DNA of 64,000 bases from an uncultured Gellertiella sp. (GTDB lineage: Bacteria; Pseudomonadota; Alphaproteobacteria; Rhizobiales; Rhizobiaceae). Positions 1 to 12,000 of the stretch are shown here, in pieces. Made by a program: the position numbers and the translations under genes. The stretch is from the NCBI RefSeq assembly GCF_963457605.1, contig NZ_OY735139.1:868001-932000 (forward strand), in the 5' to 3' direction. The notes under the pieces were generated by a model. It was not told the DNA's origin, searched no databases, and worked only from the letters and a program-made list of their open reading frames with translations. The stretch's first letter is position 1. Each line of letters begins with the position of its first letter.

Positions 1-3000
1 TCGACATAGGTGAATTTTGTTGTCGCCGACCAGGCACCGCTGGCAGCTTTGTCCACGGATACGGTAACCGTCTCTGCCTTCGCATGCGACGGTGTGGTCA
101 GGTGGATCTCGGTATCGCTGGAGCCGGCACCGGGGATAACGTCGGTCCCGTCGAAACTGACCGTCGCGCCGGTGAAGTGCGATCCGGTGATGGTGACCTG
201 CGTGCCGCCATTGGTCACGCCCTGTGCGGGATCGATCTTGCTGATGCTGGGCGCGGAAGCAAAAACCGTGAAATGAGTGTAAGTCACGGACGCCGTCTGG
301 CCGAGCGCATCCGTGCCGGTCACCGTGAAGCTGGTGTTCTGGACGCTTGCGGTCGGCGTGCCGGAGATCACCCCGTCGCCATCCAGCATCAGCCCGTCGG
401 GAAGCGCCGGCGACCCGGACGCGAGACTGTAGGTCACGTTTCCAGAGCCGCCCTTCATCGTCACCTGCTGGCTGTAGGCCTCCCCGACCCTCGCATTCTG
501 CAAAGTCGCGGGATCGAAGCTGAGCACCGGTGCCTCATAGGTGAACGTGGTTGGAGCCGTCACCGTGACGCCTCCGGCCGTCACGGTGACGTCAACCGGG
601 CCAGGCGTGCCGTTGGCCGGGGTTGTCACAACGATCTTGGTGTCGCTGGACGATGTCACCGTACCTGCCTTCAGCCCGAAAGCAACGGTCGCCGGATTGG
701 CAAGACCTGTGCCGGTGAGGGTGACCGTGTCGCCGCCATTGGTCAGGCCGTGGTCCGGCGTGATCGAGGTGATGGTGGGCGTTACATCCTTCACGTTGAT
801 CGTATAGGCCACGGTCGCCGTCTGCTGGCTGGCATCCGTGCCCCGGATGGTGAAGGCCTTGGTTCCGGTCGCCGTCGGCGTGCCGGAGATCAAGCCGGTC
901 GCCGGGTCAAGCGTCAGCCCGGCGGGAAGCGCTGTTCCGCCGTCGAGGCTGTAGGTGACGGCACCCGTGCCGCCATTCAGCGTCACCTGCTGGCTGTAGG
1001 GCACACCCACCGTCGCATCCGGCAATTGACCGGCAGCGGGGGTGAAACTGAGCACCGGAGAAACATAGGTGAAGCCGCTTGTCTTGACCGCCGTGCCGCC
1101 GGGGCTGGTGACAACAACAGCCACCGCACCCGCCGCATGGACAGGTGTCGTCACGGTGAGGCCGGTCGTGCCCTGGTGAGTCAGGTTCGTCCCAGCCGTG
1201 CCGCCGAAACTGACGGAATTGACCGTATCCAGACTGGTGCCGGTGATGCTGACGGTATCGCCGCCACTGGTGGAGCCCTGTGCGGGATCGATCTTGCTGA
1301 CGGTGGGCTGGGCGACATAGGTGAAGCCACTCGCACTCGTCGCCGTGCCGCCGGGGTAGGCAAGCTTGATATCCACCGCACCTGCCGGATGGGCCGGGGC
1401 CGTTACGGTGAGCGTCGATGAGTCCGGATGGGCGAGCGAGGTCCCATCCGTGCCGCCGAAACTGACGGAGGTGACGGCATCAAGATTGGTGCCGGTGATG
1501 GTGACGATATAGCCGCCAGTGGTCGTGCCCGCCATGGGCGAGACCGAAGCGATGTCGGGGACCGGAAGCTGATAGGTGAAGCCGCCGGTCTTGACCGCCG
1601 TGCCGCCGGGGGTCGTCACGGTGACATCGACCGCGCCTGCCGGATGGGCAGGCGTGTTGACGGTGAGCGAGGTACCCGCGCCATTGACCGTGACCGCCGT
1701 TCCCGCCGTGCCGCCGAAAGAAACAGCCGCGTCGGTGAGGTTCGTACCGGTGATCGTCACCTGCGTGCCGCCCTTGGCCGGGCCGGTGCCCGGCGAGACC
1801 AAGGCCAGGGTCGGGACGCCGGCCCTGACGGTGATGGTGTAATCCACACTCGCCGTCTGGCCGAGCGCATCCGTGCCGGTCACGGTGATGCTGGCATTCT
1901 GGACACTTGCCGTCGGTGTGCCGGAGATCTGGCCGCTTGCGGTGTCGAGCGACAGACCTGATGGCAGCGTGGTGGTGCCGAGGCTGTAGGTCACCGTCCC
2001 GAAGCCGCCGGACATCGTTACCTGCTGGCTGTAGGGCACACCCACCGTCGCATCCGGCAGATCGCCTGCGGCAGGGGTGAAGCTGAGCACCGCGGCGATG
2101 TAGGTGAAGGATGTCGTCGTCGAACCGGCAGCAGTAGTGACCGTCACCGTGACCGGCTCCGCCGGCACATGCGGCGGCGTCTTCACGACAATCTTTGTAC
2201 CGGTGTTCGAGGTCACAGTGCCGGCATCGTTGCCGAACTGGACCGTCGCCCCGGCAAGATCGTCGCCGTCGATCGTGACCGACGTGCCGCCATTGGTGGT
2301 GCCATCCGGAGGACTGATCATGCTGATGGACGGCCCCTTTGACAGGACGGTCACCAAATAGGTGGCGCTTGCGGTCTGGCCGAGCTGGTCCTTCGCCTCG
2401 ATGGTGAAAGCATGGTCGCCGAGCGCGCTTGCCGTGGGCTTGCCGGAGAGCTGGCCATCGACCGTCAGGTTCAGGCCGTCAGGCAGCGTCCCCGACTTGA
2501 GGCTGTAGCTGACCGTCCCGTAACCACCCTCCAGACCGAACCCCTCATTGTAGTCCTCGCCGACAATTGCATCCGGCAAGATGGGGGGACCGAGAACCAG
2601 GGCCGCAGGCGTATAGGTATAGGCTGTCTGTGCCGTGGCCGTGCCACTCGGATTGCTCACCGTCACCGAGACCTGCCCCGCCGGCACATGTGGCGGGGTG
2701 ATCACGTGCAGCTCGGTCTCGTCGCTTGAGATCACCGTGCCGGGATCATTGCCGAACCTGACCGTCGCATTGCCAAGCCCCTGGCCGGAGATGACGACTT
2801 CGGTATTGCCGGAGGTCGTGCCATTGTCTGGGGTGACGGCGTAGAAGCTGGGCCGGTTCTGCTTGTAGGTAAAGCCATCGGCGATGGTCGTGGTGCCATA
2901 ATCGGAGGTGATCTCGAGATCGACCTTCAGATCGGTGGACATCGGCGTCTGGGCGGGAACCGTTACCGTCAGCTGCGTGTCCTGCTTCGACGTGATCACC

Positions 3001-6000
3001 GCTGTCTTGGCGCCGAACTTCACGGAGCTGGTGGTCGCCAGGCGCTCCCCCTTGAGGGTGACGGTCGTCCCGCCGGCAAAATAATCGACCAGGGGGGTCA
3101 CCGAAGTGATGGTCGGCGGGGCCACATAGGTGAAGGCGTTGGCAAGCGTGGCATCCCCGCCCGGACCGCTCGCCGTGATGGTGACGGGACCCTGGGTGTG
3201 GGGCGGTGCGACAAAGTCGATCTCGCCAAAATCCTTGAAAGTGACGACGGGATCCTTGCCGCCCACGCTGATCTTTGCCGTAGACAGTTCGGTCCCGATG
3301 ATGGTGACCGGCGTGCCACCCAGGGTCGTCCCCGTCGAGGGCGAGACCGAGGTGATGGTCGGTGGATCGGCATAGGTGACATCGTCCACCCCGCCCACCG
3401 AGCCGCCGGGGCCGAAGACGGAAATTCCCACCACACCCGGCTGATGGGCCGGAGCCGTGACGGTGAGGTGACCGGTGGCGCTGTCATAGCCGACATTGGT
3501 CCCGGGCGTGCCATCGAATTTGACGGTGTGGATGGTCGCGAGATTTGCCCCGGTGATGGTCACCGCCTGGCCGCCTTTGGGCGAAATGAACTTGGGCGAG
3601 ACCGAAGCGATGGTCGGCTCACCCAGATAGGTAAACTGGGTCGCAGCCGTCGCCGTGCCGCCGGGGGTCGTCACGGTGACATCGACCGCGCCTGCCGGAT
3701 GGGCAGGCGTGTTGACGGTGAGCAAGGTGCCCGCGCCATTGACCGTGACCGCCGTTCCCGCCGTGCCGCCGAAGGTCACGGAGGTGACCGCATCAAGGTT
3801 AGCGCCGGCGAGGGTGACCGTATCGCCACCATTGGTCGTGCCCTGTGCGGGACTGACCGAACTGATGGTCGGGGCCGGAAGCTGATAGGTGAAGCCACCT
3901 GTCTTGACCGCCGCGCCGCCGAGGGTGATGACCGCGACATCCACGACACCGGCTGTCGCATGGGCCGGGGTGGTGACGGTGAGCGAGGTGCCGGCGCTGT
4001 CGACCGTAACCCCGGTTCCCGGGGTGCCACCGAAGGTGACACTTTGGGCGCTGGTCAGGTTGGTTCCGGTGATGGTCACCACATTGCCGCCACCGATCGC
4101 GCCTTCCACAGGCGAAACCATGGAAATGGCGGGCGCGGCATAGACCGTGTAGGTCACCGCATTCGTGTAGGCGGGCGCTCCCGTACCGGTGTTATACCCC
4201 ATGCGCACCGAATTTGGCCCAACTGGCAGGTTGAGGATGGCAAAACTCCCCTGCATGCTTGTTGCGGTGTCGAAGCCAACCGTTCCGCCGCCGTTGAATT
4301 GCACAAATGCTATGCCGCCGGTCACCGGAAAATTGGTGCCTTTGAGCGTGACCACATTGCCGCTGCCGACAGGGCCGCCTTCCGGCGAGATGCCGGTGAG
4401 TGTGGGAAGGTCGAAGCCGATGGAATAGGTCGCGTTTATGCTCTGGCCAAGCGCGTCCGTGCCTTTGACGGTGAAAGTGGACGTTGCAGCAACTGCCGTG
4501 GGCGTGCCGGAAATCCGGCCAGTTGTGGTATCGAACATCAGGCCGGCAGGCAGCGTCCCGGAGGCAATCTCGTAGGTAACGGTCCCCGATCCGCCCTGCA
4601 TCTCCAACTCCCCGTTATAGGGTTGTCCGACAATGCCAAGAGGCAAGGCACCCGGCGAAGGTGAGAAAGCAAGAACCGCTGGTTCATAGGTGAACTGTTG
4701 CGAAGCCTTGACCATGCCACCGGGGCTGGTGACAACAACATCCGCCAGACCCGCCACATGGGGCGGTGTCGTCACGGTGAGGCCGGTCGCGCCCTGGTGG
4801 GCAAGCGACTTTCCGGCAACGCCGTCGAAGGTGACGGAACTGACGGCGCCCAGATTGGTGCCGGTGATGGTCACCTGCGTGCCGCCATTGGTCGCGCCCT
4901 GTGCAGGATTGATCATGCTGATGGTCGGCGCATCCACATAGATGAATTGGGTCGCAGCCGTCGCCACGCCGCCGGGGCTAGTGACAACAACAGCCACCGC
5001 ACCCGCCGCATGGACAGGTGTCGTCACGGTGAGGCCGATCGTGCCCTGGTGGGTAAGCGAGGTCGCAGCCGTGCCGTCGAAACTGACGGAACTGACGGCA
5101 TCAAGATGGGTGCCGGTGAGGGTCACCGTATCGCCGCCCGTGGTCGCGCCCTGTGCGGGATTGATCATGCTGATGGAGGGGGCATCGACATAGGTGAATT
5201 GGGTCGGGCTGGTCGCCGTGCCGCCGGGGCTGGTGACAACAACAGCCACCGCCCCCGCTGCCGCATGGGCCGGGGTTTTCACGGTGAGGCCGGTCGTGCC
5301 CTGGTGGGCGAGCGAGGTCCCAGCCGTGCCGCCGAAACTGACGGAACTGACGGCATCGAGATGGGTGCCGGTGAGGGTCACCGTATCGCCGCCCGTGGTC
5401 GCGCCCTGTGCGGGATCGATCATGCTGATGGTCGGGGCATCGACATAGGTGAATTGCACCGGGCTGGTTGCCATGCCGCCAGGACCCGAAACCTTGACGT
5501 CAACGCTTCCCGCCGCATGGGCCGGGACCGCAACGGTGATCGTACCATCCGCATTATGAGTAAATGTAGTGGTCTCCGTGGTATCGACGATGACCTTGGT
5601 CACCGCATCGAGATTCGTGCCGCCGATGATCGCGTTGTAGCCGCCATCGACGCTGCCGTAGGCCGGCGAGACCGAGGTGATGGCGGGGGGCGCAACATAG
5701 GTGAAGCCGCCGGTCTTGACCGCATTGCCGCCGGGGGTCGTCACGCTGACACCGACCGCGCCTGGCATGCCACTCGCCGGGGTTTTTACCGTGATGTGGC
5801 TGCCGTCAGAACTGGCGGTATCGACCATGCCGTCGTTCATGCCGAATTTCACCGTCGCACCGGCAAGACTGGTGCCTGAGATGGTCACCGTATCGCCGCC
5901 ATTGGTCGTGCCCTTTGGAGGCGAGATCGAACTGATGGTCGGCGGCCCGGCCTTGACCCTGATCTTGTAAGGTTTGGTCGCGGTCTGCCCGAGCGCATCC

Positions 6001-9000
6001 ACGCCCTTGACGGTAAAATTATAGTCGCCGGTCGCGGCAGTTGTGGCGACAGTTCCGAAAATCCGGCCGGCCGCCGTGTCGAAGGTGAGGCCGTCGGGCA
6101 GCGTCCCCGACTCCAGGCTGTAGGTGACAGCGCCGAAGCCACCACTCATGGTGACCGTCCGGTCGTAATCCTGACCGGCCACAGCATCAAACAAGGTCGC
6201 GGGCGTAAAACTCAAAACAGCAGGCGTATAGGTGAACTGTGTCCCAGCCTTGACCGTGCCGCCAGCTGTGGTGACGGTGACATCGACCGGACCTGATGTC
6301 ACCGGGCCTGCCGTTGCAACCGGCGGCGTCTTCACCGTGATCGCCGTGGCGCTACTGGAAACAACGGTGCCGGCATTGGCACCGAACCTGACCGTTGCCC
6401 CGGCAAGACTGGTGCCGTTGATGGTCACCTGCGTACCGCCCGAGGTCGAGCCCGTCGCGGGTGTGAAGGAGGTGAAGGTGGGCGACTTGACATAGGTATA
6501 GCCGGCCGATCCCGTCGCCGTGCCACCGATTGTGGTGACCTTGACATCCACTGCACCCGGTGCCGGAAAGGCCGGGGTGGTGACGGTGAGCGAGGTGCCG
6601 GCGCTGTCGACCGTAATCCCGGTTCCCGCCACGCCACCGAAGGTCACGCTTTGGGCGCTGGTCAGGTTGCTGCCGGTGATGGTCACCACATTGCCGCCAG
6701 TGAGCGCGCCGGTTGCGGGCGAAACTATGAAAAGGTTGGGCGGCGCATATATCGTGAAGGGGACAGTATTCGAGTAGGCCAACCCTTTGCTTGTCGAAAT
6801 ACGCAAACCCACCGTGTTCTGGCCCACATAGGCCTGCAGATCCTTGTTAAACTGACACCCGGCCTGCGTGCTTGTATCGAGATTAACGACACCAACTCTG
6901 TTCCCGTTTAACACAAGATCAATTCCAGTATGGGGAGAACCCGCCGGAGGGAAATTGGTGCCATAGAGTGTGCAATAGAAGTTGCCGATCTCAGGGCCGC
7001 CATTGGGCGAGATGCCGGTAAGCATGGGAAGGTCGAAGGGGATGGTGTAGGTCGCGCTTGCGCTCTGGCCGAGCGCATCCGTTCCCGTAACCGTGAAGGT
7101 AGCATTCGTGGCCCCTGGCTGGGGCGTGCCGACAATCTTCAGCTGGCCATACTCGGGATATTTTATCAGGTTGACAGGCAACGACCCTGATGTAATCGCA
7201 TAGGTCACATTTCCGCTGCCGCCAGACATACTCAAATCGACCCCGTAAAGCTGTCCGGCCAGGCCATAGGCCAGTTCGCCTGGCGGAGGTGTAAACGTGA
7301 GAACCGCAGGCGTATAGGTGAACTGGGTTGCAGCCTTGACCGTGCCGCCAGCGGTGGTGACGGTGACATCGACCGCGCCTGATGTGCCATTCGGCGGCGT
7401 CGCCACCCTGATCTCGGTGTCGCTGGACGATGTCACCGTGCCGTCTTTGCCACCGAACTTGACCGTCGCCCCGGCAAGACCGGTGCCGTTGATGGTGACC
7501 TGCGTGCCGCCCGAGGTCGAGCCCGTCGCGGGTGTGACCGAGGTGATGGCCGGTAGCGGGGCCTGATAGGTGAAGGCATTCGCAAGCGTGGCGGTGCGGC
7601 CAAATGCTGTCACCGAGACATCGACCAGGCCTGCGGCATGGGCGGGCGTGGTGAACCTGATGTGGGTGTTGTCGACATTCGTCAAAGACCCGGTCGCGAT
7701 ACCTCCGATCACAACGCCAGACGTGCCGGTGAGGTCGGTTCCCGTGATCGTGACGAGGTCGCCACCCTTGGTCGATCCCGTCGGGGGCGTGACAGAGGTG
7801 ATGGTCGGCGCATATTGCTCATAGGTGAACCCGCCCGTCTTGGTCGCCGTGCCATTGGGGCTGATGACGGCCACATTCACCAGCGCGGTTCCCGACCAGC
7901 CAGGTGTCGTCACGGTGAGGCCGGTCGCGCCCTGGTGGGCAAGCGACTTTCCGGCAACGCCGTCGAAGGTGACGGAGGTGACGGCAACGAGATTTGTCCC
8001 GGTGATGGTGACATCTGTGCCGCCATTGGTCGTGCCCTTTGGAGGCGAGATCGAACTGATGGTCGGCGGCCCGGCCTTGACCCTGATCTTGTAAGGTTTG
8101 GTCGCGGTCTGCCCGAGCGCATCCACGCCCTTGACGGTAAAATTATAGTCGCCGGTCGCGGCAGTTGTGGCGACAGTTCCGAAAATCCGGCCGGCCGCCG
8201 TGTCGAAGGTGAGGCCGTCGGGCAGCGTCCCCGACTCCAGGCTGTAGGTGACAGCGCCGAAGCCACCACTCATGGTGACCGTCCGGTCGTAATCCTGACC
8301 GGCCACAGCATCAGACAAGGTCGCGGGCGTAAAACTCAAATCAGCAGGCGTATAGGTGAACTGCGTCGTCGCCGAGGCACTGCCATCGGCGTTGGTCACC
8401 GTCACCGTGACCGTCTCCTCCGGCAGATGTGGCGGGGTGATCAGGTAGATCTTGCTGTCGCTGGAGCCAGCGCCAAGGGCAACGTCCGTGCCTCCGAACT
8501 TGACCGTCGCCCCGGCAAAGCCCGATCCGGTGATGGTAACCTGCGTGCTGCCACTGGTCGAGCCGCTGGGTGTAATCGAGGTGATGGCGGGCGCCGCGGC
8601 ATTCACCGCGATTGTGTAAGCGGCATCTTTCGTCTGGAGAAGCGTATCCGTACCGGTCACGGTAAAGCTTGCACTGGTGACACTTGTAGCGGGCGTGCCT
8701 GAGATCACGCCGGTCGCGGAATCAAGGCTGAGGCCCGAAGGAAGCGATGTTCCCGACTTGAGGCTGTAGATGACAGACCCGAGACCACCTGACATCGTCA
8801 CCTGCTGGCTGTAGGCCTGCCCCACCCTCGCATTTGGCAGGGTGACGGGCATGAAGCTCAGATCCGCAGGATCGTAGGTGAATTGCGTTACCGCCGTGCC
8901 GGTGCCGTCAGGGTTGGTGGCGGTGACATCGACCGCGCCTGCTGTGCCATTCGGCGGCGTCATCACCCTGATCTGGGTATCGGACGCGCTGCCGCCAACG

Positions 9001-12000
9001 ACAGTGCCGGCATTCGTCCCGAACTTGACCGTTGCATTGGCAAGGCCGGTGCCGTTGATGGTGACCTCTGTGCTGCCATTGGTCGGGCCATGGTCGGGCG
9101 TGAAGGAGGTAATGGTGGGGCCGGGCAGCTTGTAGGTGAAGCCGCCCGCACTCGTTGCCGCGCCGCCGGGGCTGGTGACAACAACATCCACCGCCCCCGC
9201 TGTCGCATGGTCCGGGGTTTTCACGGTGAGGCCGGTCGTGCCCTGGTGGGCGAGCGAGGACCCGGCAACGCCGTCGAAGGTCACGGAGCTGACGGCATCA
9301 AGATTGGTCCCGGTGATGGTGACCTGCGTGCCGCCCGAGATCGAGCCCTGCTTGGGCGAGATCGTGCCGATGGTCGGGGCACCCACATAGGTGAAGCCGC
9401 CCGCACTCGTCGCCGTGCCGCCATAGGTCGTCACGGAAACATTGACCGCACCCGCCTGATGGGCCGGGGTTTTCTCGGTGAGGGTGCCGGTGGCGCTGTC
9501 GTAGGAAACAAAGGTCCCAGCCGTGCCGTCAAATGCGACAACGGTCCCGGCCACGATCGGCAGGCCGAAATTCGTGCCGACAATCTTGACGGTTTCGTCG
9601 CCCCCGGTCTTACCCGCGTTCGGCGTGATTGAGGTGATGGTGGGCTGGTCGAGATAGGTGAAGGGGATTGCATGCATCACCATGCCGCCGGGGCTGGTAA
9701 TCGTGACAGGCACCACACCCGCCATATGGTCCGGGGTTTTCACGGTGATCTGGTTGGTGGCGCTGTAGTAGACAAGCGAGGTCGCATCCTTGCCGCCGAA
9801 ACTGACGGAGGTGACGGTATCAAGATTGGCGCCATAGATGGTGAAGGTATCGCCGCCCGAGAGCCGGCCCACCAGGGGAAAGAACCCAGTGAAGACGGGC
9901 GGGGCGACATAGGTGAAGCCTTTGGCAAGTGTCGCGGAGAGGTTGTTGCCATCCGTGACTTTGACATCCACCGATCCGGCCCCCGCCAGTGAATTCGGGG
10001 TCGTTATCACGATCTCGCTATCGCTGACGATGTTCAGGCTGGTGCCCGCCGCACCGCCAAAGGTGACGGTAACGGGATTGGCAGAGGGCTGAGAAAAGCC
10101 GCTGCCTTTGATGGTGACGGTATCGCCACCATTGATCGACCCCTTGTCCGGCGTGATCGAGGTGATGGTGGGCGGGGTGACATAGGTGAATTGGGTCGGG
10201 CTGGTCGCCATGCCGACAGGGCTGGTGACCGCGACAGCCACCGCACCCGCTGTCTGATGGGCCGGGGTTGTCACGGTGAGGCCGGTCGTGCCCTGGTGGG
10301 CGAGCGAGGTCCCAGCCGTGCCGTCGAAGGTCACGGAGGTGACCGCATCCAGATTGGTGCCTGATATGGTGACCGTATCGCCGCCATTGGTGGAGCCCTG
10401 TGCGGGATCGATCGCGGTGATGGCGGGCGGACTGACATAGGTGAAGCCGCCCGCTTTGGTCGCCGCGCCGCCGGGGCTGGTGACAACAACATCCACCGCC
10501 CCCGCTGTCGCATGGGCCGGGGTTTTCACGGTGAGGCCGGTCGTGCCCTGGTGGGCGAGCGAGGTCCCATCCGTGCCGCCGAAACTGACGGAGGTGACTG
10601 CATCCAGATTGGTGCCGGTGAGGGTCACCGTATCGCCGCCATTGGTCGAGCCCTGTGCGGGATTGATCATGCTGATGGAGGGGGCATCGACATAGGCATA
10701 GGCATTGGCAAGCATGCCGGTGCCACCGTTTGTCGTCACCGAGACGGCGACCGCGCCTGCCGCTTGTGCGGGAACGGTGGCAGTGATCTGGGTACTGTTG
10801 ACAACAGTAACTTGTGTCGCCGCAAGGTTTCCGAACTTGACGCCGGTAACGCCGGCAAAACCCGTTCCCGTGATGGTGACTTGCCGGGTCGCATTGGCAG
10901 GGCCCGACGGGGGCGAGACCGAAGTGATGATGGGGGCCGCCACATAGGTGAAGGACGCCGCCTTGCTGCCGGTGCCACCGTTTGCCGTCACCGAGACGGC
11001 GACCGCGCCTGCCGCTTGCGCGGGGGCGGTGGCGGTGATGTGGGTGTTGTCGACAAATGCAAATGTCGTCGCCTGAACGTTTCCGAACCTGACCGCGGAA
11101 ACGCCGGTAAAATCCGTCCCCGTGATGGTGACCGGTGTGGTCAGATTGGCAGAACCCGATGCGGGCGAGACCGAGCCGATGGTGGGGGCAAGCACCTTGT
11201 AGGTATAGGCATTGGCAAGCGTGCTGGTGCCGCCGGCCGTTGTCACGGAGATGCTGACGGGGCCTGCCGCTTGCGCCGGGGTGGTGGCTCTGATTTGCGT
11301 GCTGCTGACCGGGGTAAACGAGGTCGCAGCAACCGTGCCGAACAGGACTTCGGAAACGGCGTTCAGGTCCGTTCCGGTGATGGTGACCGAGGTGCCGCCA
11401 TTGGTCGAGCCGGACGTGGGTGAAATCGAGGTGACGGTGGGAGTTTTGGCATAGGTGAAGCCGCCGGTCCTGGTGACGCTTACGCCATCATCATTGCTGA
11501 CCACCACATCCCAGGTTCCGGAATTATTGGGCGGATTCGTAACGGTGATACTGTTCGAACCAAGGCTGGTAATGGCCGTCGCCGGCGCACCGCGAAAGGT
11601 GACGTCGGCAGCATTTGTAACCGTGTCAAAATTCGTGCCGGTGATCGTGACCGGCGTGCCGCCCGTGAGCGGGCCTTCGGCGGGGGAGATCGCGGAGATG
11701 GTCGGCGGTAACTCATATTTCAGACCGGCCGTCATCATGGCCGTGCCGCCAGGATTGGTGACGACCACATCCGCCAGCCCCGGAGCATGGGCCTGCGGCC
11801 GCGCGCTGAGTTCGGTGCCGTCCGTTTTTGTAAGCGTGACGCCCAGCGCCAGCGTGCCGTCGACCGTCACTGTCGTGCTGGCATCAAAATTCGTGCCGGT
11901 GATGATTACCGGCGTGCCCCCGCCGGTCGATATCACAGAAGGGGTGATCGACGTGATGGTCGGCGGCGCGACATAGGTAAGGCCGCCCGGTTTCGTGTCC

